DNA from: RGIG7450 sp045633565
GTDB lineage: Bacteria > Bacillota > Clostridia > RUG12999
Assembly (NCBI GenBank): GCA_045633565.1
Contig: JAZQYO010000027.1
Span: 1-64,000, forward strand
DNA: 64,000 nucleotides
Direction of reading: 5' to 3'
This document shows positions 24,312 through 31,962 of the stretch, one piece after another. The notes below the pieces were generated by a model. The model did not search any database, was not told where the DNA came from, and saw nothing but the letters and a program-made list of their open reading frames with translations. The translations under genes and the position numbers were made by a program. Each line of letters opens with the position of its first letter. Positions within the stretch are counted from its first letter, which is position 1.

Positions 24312-25384
24312 AGATAATTTTACTGATAATTTTCCTTATATTCCAGCCTGCATACGCAATGGAAACAGAGGAAATAATATCCCGGCAGCTAAAGGCTTCG
24401 GGAGCAGACGAAATTTACATAAATGATGAAATAGATTTTTCAGGCCTTGCGGGCGATTTGATTTCCTTTAATTCGCCCTCGTCAGAGTCAATAATTAAAG
24501 CATTTTTTCTCAGAATGACCCGGGCGGTCAGAGAAAGTATATCTCTTTGCCTTGCGGTGATTTTAATTGTTGTGGTGCTGAATATTATTACAAACGCTGC
24601 GGGCGACAGCGCCGCTGTTTTTGACCTGTCTTTTTATGTATGCTACATGGTTATCTTTATGATGGGGACGGTAAGTTATAAAACGGCTGCGGACATTGCT
24701 CGGACATCAATAGACGAACTTAATTTTTTTATGAAAGGGGCAATTCCCGTTCTGGGAAGTCTGATGACGGCATCAGGAGGAGTGGTGCGGACAACGCTTA
24801 TAAGTGTGTCAGTGGTTGCAATATCCACCACGGTAAGTGCTATAAGTAATGTGCTTTTTCCTGTCAGCATGATGAGTGCACTTATCAGTGGGGTTGGAGG
24901 TTTAAGCGGTGACCACAGCCTTAAAGGATTTTCATCGGCACTTAAAAAGGCCTCTCTGTGGGGTCTTGGAATAATAATCACAATTTTCACTACTATTATG
25001 AGCACCCGGACTTTTGCTGCGGTAAATCTTGACAATGTTACGGGCAGAACAATAAAATATGCCGCCGGGACATTTGTTCCGGTTGTGGGTGGAATGCTGT
25101 CTGAAACACTTGAAAGCATAATTGCCTGTGGCAGACTTGTAAAAGGTGCAGCAGGCGGAGCGTCGGTTATTGTGCTGCTTTATCTGTGTCTGTCGCCCAT
25201 TGTTAAGCTTGTTGCAATAATAGTGGCATATAAATTTACTGCAATGGTCATAGCTCCGGTATCTGACGGCAGACTGTCGGGTGCAATTGAAGAATTCACA
25301 TCATCAATAGTTATAATTCTTGCAATGGTTATTTTCACAGCGGTTATGTTTATAATTTGCGCCGGAATAATTGCAGCAATATGA
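24308..25384 (+). CDS. spoIIIAE: SpoIIIAE
   Basis: 358 residues. A signal-like N-terminus (MKIILLIIFLIFQPAYA) is followed by a short polar domain and then about seven membrane helices with conserved small-residue loops (KGAIPVLGSLMTASGG, GTFVPVVGGMLSETLE). It is the large polytopic core of the SpoIIIA complex. Confidence 0.94.
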   Translation: MKIILLIIFLIFQPAYAMETEEIISRQLKASGADEIYINDEIDFSGLAGDLISFNSPSSESIIKAFFLRMTRAVRESISLCLAVILIVVVLNIITNAAGDSAAVFDLSFYVCYMVIFMMGTVSYKTAADIARTSIDELNFFMKGAIPVLGSLMTASGGVVRTTLISVSVVAISTTVSAISNVLFPVSMMSALISGVGGLSGDHSLKGFSSALKKASLWGLGIIITIFTTIMSTRTFAAVNLDNVTGRTIKYAAGTFVPVVGGMLSETLESIIACGRLVKGAAGGASVIVLLYLCLSPIVKLVAIIVAYKFTAMVIAPVSDGRLSGAIEEFTSSIVIILAMVIFTAVMFIICAGIIAAI

Positions 25385-25393
25385 GGTGAGAGT

Positions 25394-25834
25394 ATGGAAA
25401 CAGTAAAAAGTTATATACTTTCCCTTGTGGGTTTCAGTTTTATTTCTTCTCTTACCTGTGCCATTCTACCGGAAATGCCGGCAAAAAGGACGGTGAAGTT
25501 TATTTGCGGAATAATTCTTTCTCTGCTTATCGTTTCACCGCTTAAAAGTTGTGAGCCTGAATTTACGGACATATTTCCTGAAGAAGAATCATATAATTTA
25601 TATAGTAGCGAGAAAGTAAATGCTCTTAAACGAGAGGTGATTTCGGACAAAGTGTCGGAAATTGTCGGAAAAGCTTTTGAGGTGTATAAAATAGGCGGAG
25701 TGACTGCGGAGGTGGTGTTTGACAATGAGGGAAACATTACAGCTGTAAACATAGATGCAGTGCATGAGCAGGCAGCAAGGGATGCAGCTGCAGCTCTGGG
25801 AATACCTTATGAAATAATACATCAGGCGGAGTAA
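25394..25834 (+). CDS. spoIIIAF: SpoIIIAF
   Basis: 146 residues after GAGGTGAGAG. Two N-terminal membrane helices (about 5-25 and 34-52) and a ring-building-motif-type soluble domain at the C-terminus (KIGGVTAEVVFDNEGN). It forms a ring in the space between mother cell and forespore. Confidence 0.9.
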   Translation: METVKSYILSLVGFSFISSLTCAILPEMPAKRTVKFICGIILSLLIVSPLKSCEPEFTDIFPEEESYNLYSSEKVNALKREVISDKVSEIVGKAFEVYKIGGVTAEVVFDNEGNITAVNIDAVHEQAARDAAAALGIPYEIIHQAE

Positions 25835-25837
25835 AAT

Positions 25838-26320
25838 ATGAACATAAAAGCTTTTTTTACAGATAAAAAGAACTTTCCGGTTCTCATTGTATTAATCTGT
25901 GCATTGATAGTTTTTCTTGTTTTTGGGGGAAGTAAATCTGATTCTGAAATAAAAGAAGCTGAAAAAGACCCGGCAAAAAGCCTGGAACAAAGACTTGAGA
26001 GGGTGCTCGGGAAGGTTTCGGGAGCAGGAAAAGTTTCGGTTTTTGTGTCTCTTGAGGATTTTGGTGCAACAGATTATGCCAAAGACTTGAAGGAGGTGCT
26101 GCGAGATGAGCAGAGCGAATCAGAGCAGACAACGGTACTTAAAGGGTCCGGTTCAGGCTCATCACCTGTTGTGACAAGGGTTGCCACTCCAAAAGTCAAA
26201 GGAGTGATTGTAGTGGCTGAGGGAGCTAAAAGTGAATTTGTGAAAGAAAATCTTGCGGCAGCGGTGGAGGCATCGCTTGCTATAATGCCGCACAGAATAA
26301 AAATCCTTGAAGGGAATTAG
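25838..26320 (+). CDS. spoIIIAG: SpoIIIAG
   Basis: 160 residues. One membrane helix (about 13-30) and a secretin-ring-like domain with the family phrase KVSGAGKVSVFVSLE and a late GVIVVAEGA. SpoIIIAG builds the large ring of the channel. It ends nine bases before spoIIIAH. Confidence 0.93.
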   Translation: MNIKAFFTDKKNFPVLIVLICALIVFLVFGGSKSDSEIKEAEKDPAKSLEQRLERVLGKVSGAGKVSVFVSLEDFGATDYAKDLKEVLRDEQSESEQTTVLKGSGSGSSPVVTRVATPKVKGVIVVAEGAKSEFVKENLAAAVEASLAIMPHRIKILEGN

Positions 26321-26329
26321 GAGGAAAAA

Positions 26330-26848
26330 ATGGTTGTGTTTAAAAGAAAACAGGTGGTAATTGCAATAATATTTTGTATGGTTTTGGCCGCAGGATATAT
26401 TAACTGGGCATATCAGGAGGACGGAAATTCGGCAGCAGTGTCAAATGAGCACTCAGAATATTTAGGTGAGGCAGAAATGGTAAATGCAAGTGCGGAAAAA
26501 AGCAAGATACAGCAGGCTACGGAGGCAAAAACTACAGCAAGGAACAAAGCAATGGAGTTGCTAAATGAAATTGTAAACAATCCGTCTACCAACGAAGATT
26601 CCAAGACATCGGCACTCTCTCAGCTTGCACAGATGGCGGATAATATGGAAAAAGAGGGAATATGTGAGGGAATTTTAAACTCCAAAGGTATGGGAGAAAT
26701 GGTGGTTTACATAGCGGACGGTGTTGCAACGATTACCGTCAATACCGATGCTGAGCTGACCTCCGAACAGGTGGCAAAGATTACTGATGTAATTTTGTCC
26801 AACACCAAAGTTGCGGCGGAAAATATAAAAATAAATAGGGTATCGTAA
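26330..26848 (+). CDS. spoIIIAH: SpoIIIAH
   Basis: 172 residues after GGAGG. One membrane helix near residues 8-24, a polar linker, and a YscJ/FliF-like domain (residues about 65-170) that in relatives binds the forespore protein SpoIIQ. Last gene of the operon. The 6S-like RNA promoter begins within 35 bases of its stop, with no evident terminator between. Confidence 0.93.
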   Translation: MVVFKRKQVVIAIIFCMVLAAGYINWAYQEDGNSAAVSNEHSEYLGEAEMVNASAEKSKIQQATEAKTTARNKAMELLNEIVNNPSTNEDSKTSALSQLAQMADNMEKEGICEGILNSKGMGEMVVYIADGVATITVNTDAELTSEQVAKITDVILSNTKVAAENIKINRVS

Positions 26849-26853
26849 AATTT

Positions 26854-26907
26854 GTCGATATTTGACGAGAAAAAACAGTTGCAATCTCCTTGACATAATG
26901 ATATAAT
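26854..26907 (+). promoter_or_regulatory. 6S-like RNA 1 promoter with conserved upstream box
   Basis: TTGCAA (26879-26884), 17-base spacer, TATAAT (26902-26907). Upstream lies GTCGATATTTGACGA (26854-26868) plus an A-run; the same box (one base changed), same A-run and same TTGCAA-17-TATAAT recur before the second RNA at 36.3 kb. Confidence 0.75.
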
Positions 26908-26912
26908 AAATT

Positions 26913-27085
26913 ATGCCAAACAAAGTTAATAAGCGAAGATGGTAAGGTTTCCGATAAAGGGATAACCATACCCATTTTTAGAATGTTGTAATAGGAAAGA
27001 AATGACAAAAATGTCGGCTCCAACCTGTTACAATGTTAGGGTATTGCTTTGATTGGCGACCTTTCTTCGTGACTTTGTTTGGCAA
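26913..27085 (+). ncRNA. ssrS: 6S-like structured RNA, copy 1
   Basis: From the promoter the RNA would start near 26913. Its ends pair over 12 bases (GCCAAACAAAGT with ACTTTGTTTGGC), then GCGAAGA with TCTTCGT; inside are a large bulge with AAGGGATAACCATACCC and a long irregular apical stem (TTGTAATAGG with CCTGTTACAA) capped by GACA-AAAA-TGTC. A long rod with a central open region and a length near 175 is the plan of 6S RNA, the regulator that captures housekeeping RNA polymerase. Copy 2 at 36.1-36.3 kb preserves stems with different bases. The name is inferred from structure. Confidence 0.6.
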
Positions 27086-27108
27086 AACAATGGAGTTCGG
27101 CGTTTTTA

Positions 27109-27137
27109 TGCGTCGGCTCCGGTCGGCGCATTTTTTA
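27109..27137 (+). terminator. Terminator of 6S-like RNA 1
   Basis: TGCGTCGGCT pairs with GGTCGGCGCA around a two-base loop and is followed by T6. The same hairpin with small changes ends copy 2. Confidence 0.85.
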
Positions 27138-27169
27138 TGCCCGTAAAACAAAAGATTGGAGATTGTTCT

Positions 27170-27283
27170 ATGGAAAATTATAAAGAAATGTATATGGTTT
27201 TATTTAATGCAATAACAGAGGCGAGCAAAATTTTACAAGAGGCTCAGAAAAAAACAGAAGAAATTTATATGAATAAAGAATAA
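27170..27283 (+). CDS. 37-aa micro-protein of the NYKEMY type, copy 1
   Basis: ATG 27170 follows TGGAGA. The 37 residues (MENYKEMYMVLFNAITEASK...) form one amphipathic helix with no membrane segment. A close relative is encoded at 35863-35976 on the other strand, about 70% identical and also just after a 6S-like RNA. I recall similar short hypothetical proteins in many clostridia but no known function. Conservation of the protein while the flanks diverge supports real coding. It sits after a terminator, so expression would need read-through or a weak promoter. Confidence 0.75.
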   Translation: MENYKEMYMVLFNAITEASKILQEAQKKTEEIYMNKE

Positions 27284-27601
27284 TAAAAAAACATCCCTCT
27301 GCTAACGGCGGTTGGTCTTAGGGAGAAATCGGTTCCCAAACATATTTTCAGTTTATACTACATCAAAAAGCACGGTAATACGCCAGTATTACCGTGCTTT
27401 TAATCTTTGTATAATTCTAAAAATCTGTATTTGGGAACTGCTTTGCATCACAAAAAACATTATTTTGTGTGCAGAATTAGGAAAAACCATGCAAAAATCC
27501 TGTCGGATTTTAAATGGTTTTGACAACATTCTGTGCCAAAATATTGGTTTTTGGACGAATAATCCCTAACATCAACCGCCGAAGAGGGATGTTTTTTTAT
27601 T
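27282..27601. repeat. 320-base branched inverted-repeat element between two convergent stop codons
   Basis: The outer arms are a perfect 19-base inverted repeat (AATAAAAAAACATCCCTCT at 27282-27300 and its complement at 27583-27601). Inside follow CGGCGGTTG/CAACCGCCG (27306/27573), TTAGGGA/TCCCTAA (27318/27563), then sub-branches: GTTCCCAAA/TTTGGGAAC (27332/27430) enclosing a perfect 15-base hairpin (27366-27401), a GCATCACAAAA/TTTTGTGTGC hairpin (27445-27472), and a double stem with AAAACCAT and AAAATCC arms (27482-27521). Each end carries a T-run in the outward direction, so it can end transcription both ways. It contains no plausible gene. It could be a large structured RNA, a foldback element inserted in a terminator loop, or a MITE. 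Confidence 0.8.
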
Positions 27602-27974
27602 ATTCGGTGTAACCGAGTGTTGTGTAGAAAGCCATATTTGACTGTGTGTTGTCAAGTCTTCCGTACTGAAGAACAATAGGAGTGTTACTTGATACTTTCA
27701 TGGCATACTGAGTTTCAAAAGGAACTACAAAACCGCACATGTGCTCAACATTGTTCATTCTGAAGCATTTAACTCTCTTTGAGCCAACAGTCCACTTAAT
27801 GTCTGTATAAGGGTCTTTGTCGGTGAAGAAAATGCTAACAGAAATTTCAGCATCAACGTCAGAATCGTTAACTATAATAACAGATTCGTGACCTTTTGCA
27901 ACGCCTTCGCCTTCCTGGGGAAGTTCACAGTCGGGAATTATCCAGTTCTTTTTACCTAAGCAATTATTACACAT
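27600..27974 (-). CDS. ASRT-family (sensory rhodopsin transducer-like) protein
   Basis: 124 residues from ATG 27974. The sequence follows the Anabaena sensory rhodopsin transducer family (PF07100 as I recall): NWIIPDCELP at the start, HESVIIVNDSDVDAEISVSIFFTDKDP in the middle, SKRVKCFRMNN, and a closing VLQYGRLDNTQSNMAFYTTLGY. The fold is a small all-beta tetramer. No rhodopsin gene is present, and non-phototrophs commonly carry this family near carbohydrate or peptide genes. It overlaps the end of the M24 gene upstream in its operon, suggesting joint function, possibly ligand binding. Function unproven. Confidence 0.75.
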   Translation of the reverse strand: MCNNCLGKKNWIIPDCELPQEGEGVAKGHESVIIVNDSDVDAEISVSIFFTDKDPYTDIKWTVGSKRVKCFRMNNVEHMCGFVVPFETQYAMKVSSNTPIVLQYGRLDNTQSNMAFYTTLGYTE

Positions 27975-29139
27975 CGAGTTCAATAATTCCTTTCTTGAGG
28001 TAGTCTGTCATTTTGTGGCAACCGTCTTTAGTGATAGCAGCACCGATTTCCCATCTGCAGCCGAAACCGTCGCCCATAATGAATGTATCTACCTGGAATG
28101 TCATATTTTCTTTAAGCGGATAATCTGAAGATGTTTCCATCCAGGGTGCTTCAACTTCAATCATACCTGTACCGTGGCAAGGTCCGTAAACAAAGCTGTC
28201 TTTGAAACCGTTATCAACATACATTTTGTAGAAGTCTTTAGCGATGGAGGAAGCCATAACGCCCTCTTTAAGCTGGTCGATTGTCCAGTCGTGAGCCTGT
28301 TTACAGAATTCAACAACTCTTCTTCTTTCACCTTCGAGTTTGCCCATTACAACAGGGAGACCGATAGCCGGTGAGTAACCGTCAATTTTAGCGGAAAGGT
28401 TAAGCTGAACGATATCGCCTTTGCCAATTGTTCTGTAGCTTGAGCGGCTGATAGCGTGTCTTGTTGATTTTTCAGAGAATACATACATAGGAAGACCTTC
28501 ATATTCAGCGCCCTCTTCGTAAATAACTTTCTGAGCGATACCAACCATCTGAAGTTCTGTTACGCCGGGTTTTAAGTGACGGATAACTTCATCTGTTGCG
28601 ATGTCAACAATTCTGAAGCCTTCCTGGATACAAGCGAGCTCGTTTTTGGATTTAATCTGACGGAGCTCAACCATAATATCGTTACATTTTGAAATTTCAG
28701 CTTTGGGGAAGCTGTCTTTTAAGCCTTCGAAAATGGGCAGTGTGCATTCAACATAGCTGCCGAGACCAATTTTGATGTTTTCGCCTGTTACGCCGATAGC
28801 TTTGAACACATCTTTGAATGTGGAAGCTGAAAGTTCAGGATAAGCAGGGTCGGCAGATTCTCTGAACTCTCTGAGGCAGAAAATCTTGTCAATTTTAGCA
28901 ACGTCCTGCGCGAAGATGATACATTCGGGACCAACCATAAGAGCAGCTTCGCCGGTTGCAGAAATTGCAACACCTGCTCTTTCAAATAAGGGCCAAAAAC
29001 CACTGAAATAACGAGCGTTAGCATAGTCGGACTCTGTGCTGCAAACAACCATTACATCAAGGCCTTTTTTGCGAACAAGCTCAGCAGCTCTTGCCACTCT
29101 TTCCTTATACTCATAATCGGGAATACAAATTCTTGACAT
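27967..29139 (-). CDS. M24 (aminopeptidase P/creatinase-like) protein lacking the usual metal ligands
   Basis: I use ATG 29139 after AAGGAGAA; the longer frame runs into the promoter region. 390 residues with a creatinase N-terminal domain (about 10-150) and a pita-bread catalytic domain. In metal-dependent members the first ligands sit in a G-D-x-x-x-x-D-x-G run; here it reads GDIVQLNLSAKIDGYSP, with Asn for the first Asp and no second Asp. His is kept (GPCHGTGM), but the usual Glu-Pro reads QVDTFI. Only the last Glu (RWEIG) remains clear. This suggests a metal-free, creatinase-like hydrolase or a non-catalytic protein. Operon with the ASRT gene. Confidence 0.82.
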   Translation of the reverse strand: MSRICIPDYEYKERVARAAELVRKKGLDVMVVCSTESDYANARYFSGFWPLFERAGVAISATGEAALMVGPECIIFAQDVAKIDKIFCLREFRESADPAYPELSASTFKDVFKAIGVTGENIKIGLGSYVECTLPIFEGLKDSFPKAEISKCNDIMVELRQIKSKNELACIQEGFRIVDIATDEVIRHLKPGVTELQMVGIAQKVIYEEGAEYEGLPMYVFSEKSTRHAISRSSYRTIGKGDIVQLNLSAKIDGYSPAIGLPVVMGKLEGERRRVVEFCKQAHDWTIDQLKEGVMASSIAKDFYKMYVDNGFKDSFVYGPCHGTGMIEVEAPWMETSSDYPLKENMTFQVDTFIMGDGFGCRWEIGAAITKDGCHKMTDYLKKGIIELDV

Positions 29140-29250
29140 TGTACATTTCTCCTTTTTATAAAATATTGTAATTTTATTATAAAACAAAGGCTCATTTTTG
29201 TATTTGGGCAATATTAAATTTTTTTTGCACAATAGTAAATAATTTTAATA

Positions 29251-29279
29251 TTGACCAAATAAAAGGCGTGTGGTATAAT
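29251..29279 (+). promoter_or_regulatory. Promoter of the small membrane protein gene
   Basis: TTGACC (29251-29256), 17-base spacer, TATAAT (29274-29279). Confidence 0.75.
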
Positions 29280-29317
29280 GAGTGTAGAATGAAATAAATA
29301 CTAAAAGGAGAATAAGA

Positions 29318-29479
29318 ATGGGAAAAGCGTTGTTAGCATTGGTTGTTACAGTTGTTATGGGATTATTGGGTACCGCTTTTGGATATGATGAAATGAATGG
29401 TTTTTCAGAAATAGGAGCTATTGTTGCTGTTGCTGTTATGGGGGCTTTCATCATCTATTTTAATGAAAAAAAGAAGTGA
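29318..29479 (+). CDS. Small two-helix membrane protein, 53 aa
   Basis: ATG 29318 follows AAAAGGAGAATAAGA. The 53 residues hold two hydrophobic helices (about 4-20 and 33-48) joined by a polar loop and end in a lysine-rich tail (NEKKK), predicting both ends on the same side of the membrane. It has a good promoter and lies ahead of a pseudouridine synthase. I do not recognise a family. A longer frame on the other strand here is a shadow. Confidence 0.7.
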   Translation: MGKALLALVVTVVMGLLGTAFGYDEMNGFSEIGAIVAVAVMGAFIIYFNEKKK

Positions 29480-29511
29480 TTTTTAGACCCTGACATTAAC
29501 GGAGATAAAGT

Positions 29512-30126
29512 ATGATAAAAATTTTATATCAAGATAAAAAAGTGGTTTTTTGCATAAAGCCGGCGGGGATTGATTCGGAAAAAGAAATGCCCGAAAAGCT
29601 TATAAGTCAGATTGGTGGAGAAATTTATGCGGTGCATAGATTGGACAAGCCTGTCGGCGGAGTTATGGTTTATGCAAAAGCCAAAGAATCAGCGGCAGAT
29701 ATAAGCAGGAAAATCTCTGCAAACGGAGATTTCAAAAAAGAATATCTTGTGGTTTGCGAGGGTGAGTTTTCGGAAAATGAAGGGGTTATGGAAGACCTTT
29801 TATTCAAAGATTCTTCTAAAAACAAGAGTTTTGTGGTGAAACGGGAGAGAAAAGGCGTGAAAAAAGCCCGTCTTACATATAAAGTCATGAAAAAAAGCTT
29901 GTTTGGCGATAAAGTCTGCTCGCTTGTTTTGGTGGAACTGCAGACGGGCAGAAGTCATCAGATAAGAGTGCAGTTTGCAAGTCGAAAGCATCCGCTACTC
30001 GGTGACAGAAAATATGGCAGCGGAGAGGTTTGCCCCATCGGGCTTTATTCACACAGAATTGTGACGGGTGGGCTTGATATATCGGATATGCCTCCCGGCG
30101 AACATCCCTGGAATATATTTAAGTAG
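29512..30126 (+). CDS. RluA-family pseudouridine synthase
   Basis: 204 residues starting after CGGAGA. The catalytic motif HRLDKPVGGVMVYAK (Asp) is clear, with the later RKHPLLGDRKYG typical of the RluA/RsuA fold. There is no S4 domain, and it is short compared with RluD (about 300). Such enzymes convert chosen uridines in rRNA or tRNA to pseudouridine; the target cannot be told. The AraC-type gene follows nine bases on. Confidence 0.88.
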   Translation: MIKILYQDKKVVFCIKPAGIDSEKEMPEKLISQIGGEIYAVHRLDKPVGGVMVYAKAKESAADISRKISANGDFKKEYLVVCEGEFSENEGVMEDLLFKDSSKNKSFVVKRERKGVKKARLTYKVMKKSLFGDKVCSLVLVELQTGRSHQIRVQFASRKHPLLGDRKYGSGEVCPIGLYSHRIVTGGLDISDMPPGEHPWNIFK

Positions 30127-30135
30127 AGTGATTTT

Positions 30136-31008
30136 ATGGAATTTAAACTTAAGCGGTTTGAAAAGAAAATTGAGGTTACAAGAATTGCCAACATTCACTA
30201 TTTTGAGTTTACAAGGCAGTACCAGACTTTTAAGGACAACCATGCTTTTCGTGAACTTGTTTATGTGGATACCGGCGCAATAAATGTTGAGGCGGAAGAT
30301 TATAGCGGCAGGCTGACCGAGAATATGCTGATTATACATAAAACGGGTGAAATACACTCGCTGACCTGTCCTGATGACAGTGCGCCAAATGTTATTATAA
30401 TCGGGTTTGAATGTAGGGCGGATGAACTGGATATGTTTTCAAAATCACCCGTTGTTTTGGAGGGTGAACAACAAAAAATTCTGACCGAAATTATTAAAGA
30501 GGGCAGAACAGTTTTTAAAGCGCCTTATGATGTGCCAAACCTTAAGGATATGAAAAAAAGAAGGGATTATCCTTTCGGTGCAGACCAGATGATAAAATTA
30601 AAACTTGAAATGCTGCTCATTGAACTTGTACGGAGCAAAATGACTGAAAAAGCGGGGCTTGATAATACCATGCTTGACCCGAAAACTCACGAAATTTATA
30701 ATTATGTAAACAAAAATTTCAGGGAAAATATTACGCTTGGGGAGCTTTGTTTTATTTTCGGAACAAACAAAACCACGCTGTGCTCATCCTTTAAAAAGGC
30801 ATATGGGGATACGGTGATTGGATATATAAATCGTTTGAAGATAAAAGAGGCGAAAAAGTTGCTCAGAGAAGGGAAATACAACTTTACGGAGATTTCTGCC
30901 ATGCTTGGATTTTCATCGGTACACTATTTCAGCCGGATGTTTAAAAAGCAGCAGGGTGTTTCACCCTCTGATTATATCAGAACAATAAAAGCAAGACTTG
31001 GGGCATAA
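30136..31008 (+). CDS. AraC-family transcriptional regulator
   Basis: 290 residues. The N-terminal half is a cupin-like ligand domain (HYFEFTRQYQTF, ELVYVDTGAINVEAEDY, EIHSLTCPDD); the last 100 or so are two helix-turn-helix motifs of the AraC type (ITLGELCFIFGTNKTTLCSSFKKAYG and FTEISAMLGFSSVHYFSRMFKKQQGVSPSDY). It probably senses a sugar. The rhamnose genes 2 kb away are possible targets, but no operator can be recognised. Confidence 0.88.
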   Translation: MEFKLKRFEKKIEVTRIANIHYFEFTRQYQTFKDNHAFRELVYVDTGAINVEAEDYSGRLTENMLIIHKTGEIHSLTCPDDSAPNVIIIGFECRADELDMFSKSPVVLEGEQQKILTEIIKEGRTVFKAPYDVPNLKDMKKRRDYPFGADQMIKLKLEMLLIELVRSKMTEKAGLDNTMLDPKTHEIYNYVNKNFRENITLGELCFIFGTNKTTLCSSFKKAYGDTVIGYINRLKIKEAKKLLREGKYNFTEISAMLGFSSVHYFSRMFKKQQGVSPSDYIRTIKARLGA

Positions 31009-31052
31009 AAAAAGACGGAGCTTAAGGCGAGTACTCTTAAGGACAGTAATTC

Positions 31053-31086
31053 AAAAGGCTGAACGAAATCAATCGTTCAGCCTTTT
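31053..31086 (+). terminator. Terminator after the AraC-type gene
   Basis: AAAAGGCTGAACGA pairs with TCGTTCAGCCTTTT around a six-base loop. Confidence 0.85.
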
Positions 31087-31089
31087 CTC

Positions 31090-31114
31090 GTAGGGTCGAT
31101 TCACGAATCGCCCG
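31090..31114. repeat. REP element copy (degenerate)
   Basis: GTAG followed by a hairpin with arms GGTCGATTC and GAATCGCCC: one base changed from the two perfect copies inside the nearby REP-associated transposase gene. GTAG at the hairpin foot is the hallmark tetranucleotide of REP sequences. The rest of 31115-31191 holds a GGAAGATG/CATCTTCC hairpin (31148-31168), possibly the terminator of the gene coming from the right. Confidence 0.75.
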
Positions 31115-31191
31115 TTTAATAAGGTCTTAGGATTATCCTAAATATTCGGAAGATGCGATACATCTTCCCTGCTTGTTACAGTTCCGGACGA

Positions 31192-31962
31192 TTATTTATA
31201 AAGAGCTAAATCTGTAAGTGCTATATGTGATGAATAGCCATAGGCACATTTAATTTTTATTGTTAACTGATTTACACCTTTGATATTTATATCAAAAGTA
31301 AACGGCATTGATGATGTGACCTCAGTAGCCTTATAAAGTAATTTCCCATCTCCATAAAAGTAAACATCATTGCTTGCAGCTTCACACCACTTTGCATCCG
31401 TAGTACTTATATTGCGTTCTTTTGGAATTACAATTTTACCTTTTAAATTACCATAAATACTGTTTACAGGATATGCAACTAATATATCACTTTCATCAGT
31501 ATCGTCTTGCAAACCCCTGTGCCAATCAGTGAAAAACAATAATCCATTAGTGTACACATTGTTATTATAGTCATTAATCGTACCATTTATAATAGCAAAC
31601 TCGTTGTCCGCATCAGCTTCCTTATAATCATTATACTGTATCTTATGTAAGTAATTATCCGGCTTTGTTTGGTCTTTTTTGCCAATATAAACGCTCTGTG
31701 TTGCTCCATCCCATTCTACTTCCTTTCCAAATGCATTAGAAATAGCACGAACAGGTAAATATGTTGTTCCGTTCATTGTAAATGGTTCTACTACATTACC
31801 ATTAGCATCTTTTGGAACAATTTCTCCACCGTCAATGTAAATCTTGATGTTGTTATAAAACAACTCTGCTGTTTCGCTGATTTGTTTTGCAAGCACCACT
31901 CCGCTTGTCATTATTGCACCAATTAATACACCAGCAATAATTCCTTGTAATCTTTTTTTCAT
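31192..31962 (-). CDS. Exported stalk-domain protein with NPCBM-like C-terminus
   Basis: 256 residues after AGGAGGT. Signal peptide about 1-25 (cleavage near VLA|KQ). Residues about 35-95 match the copper amine oxidase N-terminal 'stalk' domain common in clostridial surface proteins (FTMNGTTYLPVRAISNAFGKEVEWDGATQSVYIG). Residues 105-256 resemble an NPCBM carbohydrate-binding module (YKEADADNEFAIINGTIND, FDINIKGVNQLTIKI, ending in SHIALTDLALYK). This suggests a wall-associated glycan-binding protein without an enzyme domain. The name copper oxidase would be misleading, as no catalytic part is present. Confidence 0.82.
   Translation of the reverse strand: MKKRLQGIIAGVLIGAIMTSGVVLAKQISETAELFYNNIKIYIDGGEIVPKDANGNVVEPFTMNGTTYLPVRAISNAFGKEVEWDGATQSVYIGKKDQTKPDNYLHKIQYNDYKEADADNEFAIINGTINDYNNNVYTNGLLFFTDWHRGLQDDTDESDILVAYPVNSIYGNLKGKIVIPKERNISTTDAKWCEAASNDVYFYGDGKLLYKATEVTSSMPFTFDINIKGVNQLTIKIKCAYGYSSHIALTDLALYK

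Noticed and set aside
27312..27569. 85-aa reading frame inside the branched inverted-repeat element
   Set aside because: No ribosome site, low-complexity composition, and the bases are explained by paired arms.
31192..31962. Copper amine oxidase enzyme
   Set aside because: Only the stalk domain is present; no catalytic domain or active-site tyrosine motif.
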